A DNA stretch of 64,000 nt. It comes from Planctomycetota bacterium. Lineage in GTDB: Bacteria > Planctomycetota > Planctomycetia > Gemmatales > HRBIN36. The position numbers were made by a program, and so were the translations under genes. The stretch lies in contig JACTMY010000004.1 of NCBI GenBank assembly GCA_014584395.1, positions 124,001-188,000 on the forward strand. The letters run 5' to 3'. This document shows, one piece after another, positions 9,417-18,381 of this stretch (positions are counted from its first letter, which is position 1; every line of letters begins with the position of its first letter). Under the pieces are notes generated by a model. That model was not told where the DNA came from. It saw nothing but the letters and a program-made list of their open reading frames with translations, and did not search any database.

Positions 9417-10781
9417 ATGTTTCAAGATCGCTCCGAGCTGATTCAGGAGAACGACCCGCGGCTCCACTATGGCGTGGCCGTCAGCGACGTGGACGGCGAT
9501 GGAGCGTTCGAGTGGGTGGTCGCCGGTTATGGCGATCCCAATCGCGTCCTGAAATGGAACGGCGCGGTGCTGCTCGACGCCACTCCCCGCGAGCTTCGGG
9601 ACGAGCAGCGGCAAGCCATCGGCGTGGCGGCGGGCGACTTGGATGGCTCGGGCCGTGAAGCGCTTTACTTTCTCAATACCGACGCCTTCGCCGGCCCCAA
9701 GCAGACCAGCGATCGGCTCTACGTTCATCGCAATGGGCGGTGGCTCGATTTCTTCGAGACGCCGGCCGGTCGAGGCGTGGCCAACCCCACGGCCGGTCGA
9801 TCGGTCGTGGCCATCGATCGCCTGGGGCAAGGCCGCTATGGCTTTTTCGTGGCCAATTATGGCGGCCCCTATCGACTGTATGAATGGCAGAAGGGTTCCT
9901 TAAGGGAGGTTGCGGCGGATGCGGGTTTGGCCGCGACCACGGGAGGGCGCGGCGTCGTGGTGGTTCCCCTTTTCGAGGCCAAGTCGGATCTCTTCGCGGT
10001 CAATGAAGGGGGACCGAATCTCTATTTTCGCAACGTGGGTGAAGGCTGCTTTGTCGAGATAGCCGAGCAATTAAAGCTGCACGATCCACAGGAGCATGCC
10101 CGCGGGGTGGCCGTGTTGGATCATCCCGAAGTCGAACCGTTTGCTTTCGTTGTGGGCAATTGGGAAGGTTTGCATCGTCTCTACGTCGATCCGCACGGCA
10201 ACTCCTTTCAGAATCAAGCCACCGCTGCGATGGCTATGCCCTCGCGCATTCGGACGGTCCTCGTGGCGGATTTCGACAACGATGGTTTCCAGGAAATTTT
10301 CTTCCACAACCATGGCGAGCCGAATCGATTGTTTGGCTACCGCGGCCAGCGCTGGACGCCCATCGACCTGGGAGAAGCGCTCGAACCGGATGGCTTGGGA
10401 ACGGGTGGGGCCGTGGCGGACGTGGACGGTGATGGCCGATTGGAATTGCTGCTGGCGCGCGGCGAGGCCGCCGCGCAGCCCTTGTCGCTCTACCACGCTC
10501 CCGCCAACGGGCATCACTGGCTGCGGATTCTACCGCAGACGCATGCCGGGGCGCCGGCCCGGGGAGCAAAGGTCACGCTTCAATGCGCGGGCCGCACTCA
10601 GAAGCGCGTGATCGATGGCGGCAGCGGCTATCTTTGTCAGATGGAGCCGGTGGCTCATTTTGGCTTGGGGAATCAATCAGCCGTGGATCAGGTCACGGTG
10701 CAGTGGCCGGGTAAAGAAAAAATACAATTTACGCCCAAGGGCGTCGATCAGTTGATTCGCGTTCCCTTTCCAACAAAATAG
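9417..10781 (+). CDS. CRTAC1-like FG-GAP/VCBS repeat protein with C-terminal ASPIC/UnbV domain
   Basis: 'GVAVSDVDGDGAFEWVVAGYGDPNRV', 'VLVADFDNDGFQEIFFHNHGEPNRLF', 'GAKVTLQCAGRTQKRVIDGGSGYLCQMEPVAHFGLG'. Confidence 0.92.
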   Translation: MFQDRSELIQENDPRLHYGVAVSDVDGDGAFEWVVAGYGDPNRVLKWNGAVLLDATPRELRDEQRQAIGVAAGDLDGSGREALYFLNTDAFAGPKQTSDRLYVHRNGRWLDFFETPAGRGVANPTAGRSVVAIDRLGQGRYGFFVANYGGPYRLYEWQKGSLREVAADAGLAATTGGRGVVVVPLFEAKSDLFAVNEGGPNLYFRNVGEGCFVEIAEQLKLHDPQEHARGVAVLDHPEVEPFAFVVGNWEGLHRLYVDPHGNSFQNQATAAMAMPSRIRTVLVADFDNDGFQEIFFHNHGEPNRLFGYRGQRWTPIDLGEALEPDGLGTGGAVADVDGDGRLELLLARGEAAAQPLSLYHAPANGHHWLRILPQTHAGAPARGAKVTLQCAGRTQKRVIDGGSGYLCQMEPVAHFGLGNQSAVDQVTVQWPGKEKIQFTPKGVDQLIRVPFPTK

Positions 10782-10851
10782 GCATCGTTCATCTATGGTT
10801 TGCGCTCGTTGAGTTGGCTGTGTGGGCTTGATGCGTAGGGGGGATGGATTC

Positions 10852-11970
10852 ATGGCCGAAACAGGAATCGTGGCTGCCATGGTCGGCGTTCGGCAGCCGT
10901 TTCAAATACAGCGTTGGCCCGTGCCCGAACCTGAGCCGGGAGCCGTGCTGGTCAAGGTTCGACTGGCCAACATCTGCGGCAGCGACTTGCACCTATGGAA
11001 GGGCCATTACATCCCCGCCGATCCGGGTACGCCGAAGCTGCGCAGCGTCGGCCATGAGATGTGCGGCAGCGTGGCCAAGCTGGGCGAGGGCGTCACCCAC
11101 GACAGCGCGGGACAGCCGCTGAAGGAAGGGGATCGGGTTGTTTACTGCTATTTCGTGCCCTGCCGGCATTGCCGAGTTTGCTTGAAACAGCAGACGCCGC
11201 ATTGCCCGCATGGCATGCGTTTCCGTTTGCCTCCGGACCGCTGGCCCCATTTCAACGCCGCTTATGGCCAGTATTATTACCTGCGGCCCGGACAGGCCCT
11301 TTTCAAAATTCCCGACAACGTCAGTGACGATTTGGCCGCTCCCGCGAATTGTGCCTTGGCCCAAGTGATCGATGGACTGGAAGAGGCCAACGCGGGGTTC
11401 GGCGATTCCGTGGTCATTCAAGGCGCGGGCGGCTTGGGCGTGGCAGCGGCAGCCGTGGCTCGGGAGCGGGGCGTCCGACAAACCATTGTCATCGACCGCG
11501 TCGATGATCGGCTCCAAATGGCCCTCGCCTTCGGCGCGGATCACGTCATCGACATGAAAATCTTCACCTCGCCGGAACAGCGCATCGCACAGGTCAAGAA
11601 ACTGACCGATGGCTGGGGAGCGGACGTCGTCTTGGAAGTCACCGGCCGGGCGGAAGCGGTGCCCGAAGGGATCGAAATGCTCGGCGGCGGCGGAGTCTAC
11701 GCCGAGATCGGCTGCATCTGCGAAAAAGAAATGTGCACCATCGACCCTTCAGCCCTCGTTCTCGGCGGCAAGAAAGTCCTCGGCCTGATGTGGTATAAAA
11801 CGGAAAGCCTGCTCAAGGCCATGCACTTCCTCGCCGCGCATCAGGGGACCTATCCCTTCAACCAACTGATCGCCAAGCGTTATCCCCTGACGGCGATCAA
11901 CGAGGCCATGGCCGCTCAGGATGCTGGGAAGGTGCATCGTTCTTCGTTGGACCCCTGGCTGGAAGTGTAA
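10852..11970 (+). CDS. Zinc-dependent medium-chain alcohol dehydrogenase family protein
   Basis: 'GSDLHLWKGHYIP', 'GHEMCGSVAKLGEGVT', 'VVIQGAGGLGVAAAAVARERG'. The ORF opens at 10822; ATG at 10852 is preferred. Confidence 0.9.
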   Translation: MAETGIVAAMVGVRQPFQIQRWPVPEPEPGAVLVKVRLANICGSDLHLWKGHYIPADPGTPKLRSVGHEMCGSVAKLGEGVTHDSAGQPLKEGDRVVYCYFVPCRHCRVCLKQQTPHCPHGMRFRLPPDRWPHFNAAYGQYYYLRPGQALFKIPDNVSDDLAAPANCALAQVIDGLEEANAGFGDSVVIQGAGGLGVAAAAVARERGVRQTIVIDRVDDRLQMALAFGADHVIDMKIFTSPEQRIAQVKKLTDGWGADVVLEVTGRAEAVPEGIEMLGGGGVYAEIGCICEKEMCTIDPSALVLGGKKVLGLMWYKTESLLKAMHFLAAHQGTYPFNQLIAKRYPLTAINEAMAAQDAGKVHRSSLDPWLEV

Positions 11971-11976
11971 GCACGG

Positions 11977-12645
11977 TTACCGCGCTCGCAGAGGGTCGCA
12001 TTCCATCTCGCTGGCCCAAACGGTCAGCGCGGGGAAAGCGTCTTGCAACCGCTTAGCCAGGATCTCCATTCCGGGACGCTCCGTGGCATAATGGCCAGGC
12101 AGTACGACGGCCATCCGTTTCGCCTTGGCGGCAAGCAGATCGTGAAACCGCATCTCGCCCGTGAAAAAAAGGTCCGCCCCGGCCTGGACTGCTGCCGGGA
12201 ATAGACTGCCTCCGGCGCCGCACACAATGGCCACCTTCCGAATCATCTGTTGCGGTTCTCCCGCAAAGGTGAGGGCCGAGAATTGAAACGCCTCGCGCCA
12301 GCGATCAATCAAGGCTTGCAGTGGAACGGGTTGGTCCAAAGCTCCGACCCTGCCGATGCCCGGGCCGTGGGAGATGGCGTGCAAGGGATAAACGTCGATG
12401 GCGGGTTCCTCATAGGAATGGGCTTGTCGCAACGCGGCAAGGACAGCCGCGAGCTTGGCCTGAGGACATACGACTTCTAGCCGCCATTCCTGCACTTCTT
12501 CGTGCTGACCCTTCGTGCCGAGGGTGGGTTGGCTCTGGTCGTTGCCCCGGAAGGTGCCAATGCCGGCCAGTCGGAAACTGCATTCGTCATAGTTGCCAAT
12601 CCGGCCTGCCCCCGCCGTGAACAGGGCGCTGCTGACCTGGTTCAA
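11977..12645 (-). pseudogene. C-terminal part of a Nif3-like dinuclear metal centre protein, separated from its N-terminal part by an apparent deletion/frameshift
   Basis: 'SALFTAGAGRIGNYDECSFRLAGIGTFRGNDQSQPTLGTKGQHEEVQEWRLEVVCP' and 'VLPGHYATERPGMEILAKRL' are Nif3/YqfO signatures. The ORF opens with TTG overlapping the stop of the upstream Nif3 fragment. Confidence 0.72.
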
Positions 12646-12962
12646 GCGTTGTCATAGGCGGTATGGGCGCTGTACACCGCGATTCCATGCCGCAAGAGGG
12701 GCAGCAGGCACTGGCCAGCTTCATCATCCAGGGTCAAGCGTTGCACGGGCTTGAAGAGCACGGGATGATGACTGACGATCAGGTTGGCCTGACGCTCGAC
12801 CGCTTCCCTCACGGTCGCGGGCGTCACGGTCAGGCACGTCATGATTCGTTCGATGGCCGACGCAGCATCTCCCAAGAGCAGCCCCACGTTATCCCATGGC
12901 TCCGCCAAGGCCAGCGGTGCGATGCGCTGAAGTTGTTCCACGATTGTTGATAGAGGCGGCAT
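12642..12962 (-). pseudogene. N-terminal part of a Nif3-like dinuclear metal centre protein
   Basis: 'LAEPWDNVGLLLGD', 'NLIVSHHPVLFKP', 'HGIAVYSAHTAYDNA*' ends abruptly after the AHTxxD metal motif. Confidence 0.75.
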
Positions 12963-13085
12963 GCGTGAAACCTCCCACGGATTCGGAGTTCGTGTTGAAT
13001 GTGCTGTTAGAACAGGCGTAATTCATATCGGGAGTGTATAGCCACACTCTTTTCAAGCAAAGCAAGATCATCTACACTCAGCCAC

Positions 13086-14816
13086 ATGGATGCACATGAG
13101 ATCGCCAAGGTGTTGTCCGAGATGGGGACCTTGCTCGAGCTGCAAGGTGAAAACGCCTTTCGCTGCAACGCCTACCACAACGCCGCTCGTGCTTTGGAGC
13201 AATTCACAGGCAACTTCGCCGAATGGGTCGAACAGCATCGCCTGGCGGAAATTCCCGGCATCGGCAAAACGCTTCAGGAGAAGATCACCACGCTGGCCAA
13301 GACCGGCCGCTTGCAGGAATTCGAGGAATTGAAGGCTACGATTCCCGAAGGCCTCTTGCAAATGCTCCGCATCCCAGGCTTGGGGCCAAAGAAAGTCAAA
13401 GCCCTGTTCGACACGCTGCACGTCGACTCGCTGGACAAGTTGAAAGCCGCTTGTGAAAAAGATCAGATTGCCAAGCTCAAAGGTTTTGGCGTCAAAACGC
13501 AGCAAAAGATACTCGAGGGGCTGGCCTTCATCGAAACCGTGGGCCAGCGTTATCTCATCTCCGAAGCGGAGGAGATGGGCCAGCAGTTGGTGGACGCCTT
13601 CGCCCATTTCCCCGGCGTGCAGCGGCTCAGCCTGTGCGGGTCGCTGCGCCGCCGCAAGGAAACCGTTGGCGATCTCGACCTCCTGGTGAGTTCGTCCGAC
13701 CCCGGCCCGCTCTTCAAGGCCTTTACCGAACATCCCAAGGTAGCCAAGGTGTTGGCTCATGGAGAAACCAGAGCCAGCGTGGTTTTGCACAACGGGCTGC
13801 AAGCGGACCTGCGCGTCGTGAGCGATGAGCAATATCCATTCGCCTTGCACTACTTCACTGGCAGCAAGGAACACAATATCCAGATGCGCGCCCGCGCCCA
13901 GGCTCATGGACTCAAGCTCAACGAATATGGCCTGGTCGGTGCAAACAAAAGCGTGGCCTGCCGGGAAGAGGCGGACATCTTCAAGGCCCTGGGACTGGAC
14001 GACATCCCCCCCGAACTCCGCGAAGGCACCGGGGAAATGGAAGCGGCTGAACGGCATGAACTCCCCAAGCTGATCTGCACCCAAGACCTCCATGGCGTGT
14101 TCCATTGTCACACTGATTGGAGCGATGGCATCGACACCCTCGAAGCCATGGTCCTGGGGGCCAAGGCCATGGGTTGGCAGTACTTTGGCATCGGCGACCA
14201 TTCCCCATCCCTCAAAGTGGCCAACGGACTGTCCCCGGAACGGGTGCAAGAACAGTGGCGGCAGATCGATGCGTTGAATCAGCGACTCAAGCCGTTTCAC
14301 GTCTTCAAGGGCACGGAATGCGACATCCTGCCCGACGGCAGCCTGGATTACGACGACGAATGGCTTGAACAGTTCGATTACGTCGTGGCCAGCGTGCACA
14401 CCCACATGACGCAGAAAAAAGAGGAAATGACCCGGCGCATCCTGCGGGCCTTGGAGCATCCGCGCGTGACTATGCTCGGCCATCCGACGGGGCGGCTATT
14501 GCTCAAGCGCGACAGTTATGCCCTGGACCTCGAAGCGGTTTTGGAAGCCGCCGTTCGACACCGGACACTGATCGAAATCAACGCCCATCCGGCCCGGCTC
14601 GATTTGGATTGGGTGCACGTGAAAAAGGCCAAGCAGATGGGGGCCCGGTTTGTCATCAACCCTGACGCCCATGCGGTGGCGGAACTTAAATTGACCCGCT
14701 TCGGCGTGGACGTGGCCCGGCGCGGTTGGCTGACCGCCGAGGACGTCCTCAACACAAAGTCCCTGCATGGGCTGCAATCAGCGATGAAAAAGGGCAAGGG
14801 CAAGATTTGGTGGTGA
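13086..14816 (+). CDS. polX: DNA polymerase X family protein with PHP domain (PolX)
   Basis: HhH 'LAEIPGIGKTLQEKITTL', pol-X 'LCGSLRRRKETVGDLDLLVSS', PHP 'GVFHCHTDWSDGIDTLEAM', 'EINAHPARLDLDW', 'FVINPDAHAVAEL'. Confidence 0.96.
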   Translation: MDAHEIAKVLSEMGTLLELQGENAFRCNAYHNAARALEQFTGNFAEWVEQHRLAEIPGIGKTLQEKITTLAKTGRLQEFEELKATIPEGLLQMLRIPGLGPKKVKALFDTLHVDSLDKLKAACEKDQIAKLKGFGVKTQQKILEGLAFIETVGQRYLISEAEEMGQQLVDAFAHFPGVQRLSLCGSLRRRKETVGDLDLLVSSSDPGPLFKAFTEHPKVAKVLAHGETRASVVLHNGLQADLRVVSDEQYPFALHYFTGSKEHNIQMRARAQAHGLKLNEYGLVGANKSVACREEADIFKALGLDDIPPELREGTGEMEAAERHELPKLICTQDLHGVFHCHTDWSDGIDTLEAMVLGAKAMGWQYFGIGDHSPSLKVANGLSPERVQEQWRQIDALNQRLKPFHVFKGTECDILPDGSLDYDDEWLEQFDYVVASVHTHMTQKKEEMTRRILRALEHPRVTMLGHPTGRLLLKRDSYALDLEAVLEAAVRHRTLIEINAHPARLDLDWVHVKKAKQMGARFVINPDAHAVAELKLTRFGVDVARRGWLTAEDVLNTKSLHGLQSAMKKGKGKIWW

Positions 14817-14826
14817 TCGTGACGGT

Positions 14827-15438
14827 TCACCATTGCATTTGCTGATTGACGCGCTCGATGGCCCGGTCGATTTTTTTCCGCAGCGCCTCAGGGCTGGTTC
14901 CTAATTCCGCGGCGAGCGTGGCCCAATCCACTCCATGCGTCCGTTTTTCGACGACCCAACGCTCTTCTTCGGTCAAGTATTTCAGCACCTCAGCAACCAA
15001 TTCGCGTTTGCCGACGATGCTGCTGGGCGTCGAAATGTCGGCGGGCAAGGCGCGCAGGCAATCCTCGCCGTCCGGGATCATTTTTTGCTGGCTGCGCCGG
15101 GCTGCCATGTAGCGGCGGCTTTCATCCGTGACTTTGTTTTTCGCCATGGTCAGCAGCAATTGCCGCACTTGCTGCGGTTCGCGCAGCTCGTAGGGGCCGC
15201 CCACCACGCGCTCGAAAAAACTGGCGAACACGGTCTGGCAAATGTCCATCGGATCGATAATGGTTTGCAAACCCAGACCGATTAGCGGCAGCCGGACTTG
15301 CCGGTAGATTTCAGTTTGAAACATGGCGACCAGCTGCGTGCAGGCTTCTTGATCCTTGGCCTTGACCTTGCGCATGAGTCGGCGGAATTGTTTGCGAGCG
15401 GCGCGTTGGGGATCGTCGGAAGGAGTCGTTTCGGGCAT
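14827..15438 (-). CDS. ECF-type RNA polymerase sigma factor
   Basis: 'DPMDICQTVFASFFERV', 'VRQLLLTMAKNKVTDESRRY', C-terminal 'LTEEERWVVEKRTHGVDWATLAAELGTSPEALRKKIDRAIERV'. Confidence 0.88.
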   Translation of the reverse strand: MPETTPSDDPQRAARKQFRRLMRKVKAKDQEACTQLVAMFQTEIYRQVRLPLIGLGLQTIIDPMDICQTVFASFFERVVGGPYELREPQQVRQLLLTMAKNKVTDESRRYMAARRSQQKMIPDGEDCLRALPADISTPSSIVGKRELVAEVLKYLTEEERWVVEKRTHGVDWATLAAELGTSPEALRKKIDRAIERVNQQMQW

Positions 15439-15657
15439 AATGATGCCAGCGCCTGGAGCGGTCGATCGTGTCTAAAAGGTTTCTGGAGTGGATCGACCAT
15501 AAAGAGGAACCATGATCGCAGCCTAATCCGTCTGGGCGGGAATCGCAAGGAAAAACTGGGAGAGAGCCATCCGCAAATTGAGCCATGATGTTGGTTTTGA
15601 TGCGCAAATCTTGAACCAACAATGAAGGATCAAACTTCCATCATGGGCGCTTTCTAG

Positions 15658-16041
15658 TCACTGAGTCACAAAGTGTCGGAGATTTGGTATCAAATCGAAA
15701 TGTGGATCGATGGAATAGACTTGAAGGTCGCGAGACAAGGCAACGGCTGCAACCATTAAATCACTGATCGGCAGCGAATGACCTTTCGCCATCAAATCGC
15801 GTCCTAGCCGTGCTGCTTCACGACATTCCTTCAAACTGACATCATGCCAGCGCAGCCCCTTCATCAAAGATACAACTCAATCGGCGTGATGATGATTGCG
15901 AAAGCCAAGGAGAACTTCAACGAGGATTGGGCATATCAAGACGACATGATCATCATCAAGCAATCTATCTACAATCCTTTTATCATTTGATTGTGGAGGA
16001 TTAAAAAATTGCACCCAGATACATGTGTCAATCAACACCAT
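15658..16041 (-). pseudogene. vapC: VapC-type PIN-domain toxin interrupted by an in-frame TGA at 15877-15879
   Basis: Manual translation from ATG at 16041: MVLIDTCIWVQFFNPPQSNDKRIVDRLLDDDHVVLICPILVEVLLGFRNHHHAD*VVSLMKGLRWHDVSLKECREAARLGRDLMAKGHSLPISDLMVAAVALSRDLQVYSIDPHFDLIPNLRHFVTQ. PIN motifs lie on both sides of the stop, in one frame. Confidence 0.8.
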
Positions 16042-16261
16042 GGTCAGACCTAACATTGAGATGGTTCACCTTGTTGTCCTCGAGTTGTTTCCAATTGTCC
16101 TCCATCGTCACTTGACCCGAAAGTTTCTTGAGCTGGAGCCTGCGGGCAAGTCTTAAATATTCAAACATGGCCATGCGAATGGCGGCTTCAGGATTGGCTT
16201 CCTTGGTGAAAGCTTTTAATTCAGATAATTCCTCGTCGGTGAGTTCAACGTTCGTCGACAT
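16028..16261 (-). CDS. vapB: VapB-type antitoxin (DUF2191-like)
   Basis: 'MSTNVELTDEELSELKAFTKEANPEAAIRMAMFEYLRLARRLQLKKLSGQVTMEDNW'; overlaps the vapC start by 14 nt, the usual TA arrangement. Confidence 0.8.
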   Translation of the reverse strand: MSTNVELTDEELSELKAFTKEANPEAAIRMAMFEYLRLARRLQLKKLSGQVTMEDNWKQLEDNKVNHLNVRSDHGVD

Positions 16262-16352
16262 TTGTTTTCCTCCTCGGTCTGTATTACCTTTTATTGCATT
16301 ATTGTTTGCCGACGATCGTAGTTGAATTACCAATAACCATCGTTTTCATGGT

Positions 16353-17510
16353 TTACTTCATCAAAGCATCCAATTCGTTTAATCGTAACCGAACACTGAC
16401 AATGTAGGGCGGCTCGCCTGGGGACCAATGGCCGTAAGTCGTGGCGACAAAGGTGCCGTCGGGCAGCAACTCCAGTCCGGGATAGGCACAGTCCCAGGCA
16501 TGATGATTGTCCATGAGGCGTAGGCGATACTGGCCAGGCTTTCCGGAATGAAGGTCCTGATAACGGCCGACCCAGGCGATCCAATCCCCCCGCGTGGGTG
16601 AATCCTTGGCCATGTCCCGAAAGGTGATGAACAAGCGACCGTCTGGAGCATAGCGAGCGACGTGGCGATCGCCCGTCAGGGCCAGGGGTAGTTCGCGCGG
16701 CGGCGTCCAACTTTTCCCTTCATCCGAGGAGAAGATGACATGGGCATTTTTCTTCCGGGAGTTTTCGCGGAGGAGGACAGCGATCTCCTTGCCATCGGGC
16801 GACCGGACCGCGCCGGGTTCGCAGAGGTGTACTTCCTGGCTCGCATGGATCGCTTGCGGGGTAGACCAGGTGAGTCCGCCGTCGGTCGATAAGGTTTGAT
16901 AGAGCGTGAACGTAACCGGGCGCGTGGGCGTGGCGGGTCTTTGAAAATAACGGCCATCGTCGTGGAAGAGGGCCAGATAATGGCCTTGGCCGGTCTTCAA
17001 TGCCACCAGCGAACTCATGGCCACGATGCCGCCAAAGGGGCCGATCGGTTCCAAGGCCGACCAGGTGGTTCCTAAATCCTCCGACACGCTCATGCGGATG
17101 GGGTAGAGGCCTGAGAAAAGAAGCAGCCGATATTTGCCTTGGGCGTCCACCACGGGATAAATCGTCGGTGTCTCTTGCGACGTCGTCCAATTCGGCGGCG
17201 TGGGAAGCCGATCGGACCAGGTTTTGCCGCCGTCGGTGCTGCGCTTCATCAGGATCGATCCCTTGCCGTGCCCCTTGGGGTAGACGATGAGGATCGTTTT
17301 TTGATCGGGCAGCAAGACCGTGGTCGGGTGGCCCAAGTATTGACCGGGTTCGCGATCCACGATGACCTGTCGTTCGGTTTGCGATGCCAAATCGATCCAA
17401 GGAATGCCAAAGGGAAGGTGGCTGTTGTTCTGTTGCTGAGGGGCGATCAGAAACAATAGGCACAAAGAGAGATTCAATAAAACAATCTTCATGGGCTGCC
17501 TCGTGTTCAA
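16353..17510 (-). CDS. Exported sialidase-like (BNR repeat) protein
   Basis: Signal-like 'MKIVLLNLSLCLLFLIAP'; BNR Asp-box-like 'MKRSTDGGKTWSDRLP', 'STDGGLTWSTPQAI', 'FSSDEGKSWTPPREL'. Confidence 0.88.
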   Translation of the reverse strand: MNTRQPMKIVLLNLSLCLLFLIAPQQQNNSHLPFGIPWIDLASQTERQVIVDREPGQYLGHPTTVLLPDQKTILIVYPKGHGKGSILMKRSTDGGKTWSDRLPTPPNWTTSQETPTIYPVVDAQGKYRLLLFSGLYPIRMSVSEDLGTTWSALEPIGPFGGIVAMSSLVALKTGQGHYLALFHDDGRYFQRPATPTRPVTFTLYQTLSTDGGLTWSTPQAIHASQEVHLCEPGAVRSPDGKEIAVLLRENSRKKNAHVIFSSDEGKSWTPPRELPLALTGDRHVARYAPDGRLFITFRDMAKDSPTRGDWIAWVGRYQDLHSGKPGQYRLRLMDNHHAWDCAYPGLELLPDGTFVATTYGHWSPGEPPYIVSVRLRLNELDALMK

Positions 17511-17523
17511 CCAAGGATGCAGT

Positions 17524-18249
17524 TTAACGGATAGCAGAGAGGATCAAGTCCTTCATTTCCCGGACAGCTCGTTCCAAACCCACAAGAACGGCGCGGGAAA
17601 CGATGCTATGGCCGATGTTCAGTTCTTCAACGTGTGGAATCCGGGCGACGTCCTGCACGTTTAGGTAATTCAAGCCATGGCCCATGTGCACGTGCAGCTT
17701 GGCCTCATGGGCCAACTCGGCGGCGGTGGTCAATTCGCGGAGCCGTTCCTGACGATCGGTATGAGAGCGGGCTTCAGCATACTGACCGGTATGAAACTCC
17801 ACGGCCGCCACCTTCAGGTCATGGGCTTCGCGGATTTGCCGCGGATCGGGGTCGATGAACAGGGACACTGCGATGCCAGCTTGATGCAACTGTTCGACGG
17901 CCTGATTTACGGCGTGAACGTGCTTGACCACGTCGAGACCGCCCTCGGTGGTGATTTCCTGCCTTCGTTCAGGAACGAGCGTGACCACGTCAGGCTTGGC
18001 CTGACAAGCGATCCGGACGATCTCGGGAACGGTTGCCATCTCCAGATTGAGCCGTCCGGGAACGGTGGGCCGCAACCGCAAGAGATCGCTGTCTTGAATG
18101 TGCCGACGGTCTTCCCGGAGATGCAGGGTGATGCCGTCGGCGCCGCCAAGCTGGGCGAGCACGGCGGCCCAGATGGGATCCGGTTCGGTGCCCCGGCGAG
18201 CTTGCCGGAGCGTGGCCACGTGATCGATGTTGACGCCCAGTCGCACCAT
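17524..18249 (-). CDS. pdxJ: Pyridoxine 5'-phosphate synthase
   Basis: '[56 protein letters not shown]', '[19 protein letters not shown]', '[27 protein letters not shown]'. The ORF opens at 18354; ATG at 18249 is preferred. Confidence 0.96.
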   Translation of the reverse strand: MVRLGVNIDHVATLRQARRGTEPDPIWAAVLAQLGGADGITLHLREDRRHIQDSDLLRLRPTVPGRLNLEMATVPEIVRIACQAKPDVVTLVPERRQEITTEGGLDVVKHVHAVNQAVEQLHQAGIAVSLFIDPDPRQIREAHDLKVAAVEFHTGQYAEARSHTDRQERLRELTTAAELAHEAKLHVHMGHGLNYLNVQDVARIPHVEELNIGHSIVSRAVLVGLERAVREMKDLILSAIR

Positions 18250-18381
18250 GTTCCACCTCAAAGGGGTGAGTTTGAAGACGATGATCGTTGACTGGCAACA
18301 GCCCTCCCCCATGCTTCGTTTCAATCCTTGGATGAAAGGAAGTTGAGGGATCATCAGTGGCGATTTTATTCGAGAGAGAGA

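Noticed and set aside
9309-9830. N-terminal extension of the five-repeat ORF up to 9830
   Set aside because: Overlaps the divergent CRTAC1-like gene; the ATG at 9308 begins a good signal peptide, so the extension is very likely untranslated.
13068-14483. 471-aa minus-strand ORF
   Set aside because: Antisense to polX, which has unambiguous Pol X and PHP motifs; the long antisense frame is a GC-rich codon-bias artefact.
15658-15867. 69-aa ORF as a complete small gene
   Set aside because: It is only the C-terminal part of the TGA-interrupted vapC.
16028-16333. 101-aa start for the antitoxin
   Set aside because: The ATG at 16261 begins a standard VapB-like N-terminus; the extra 24 residues have no support.
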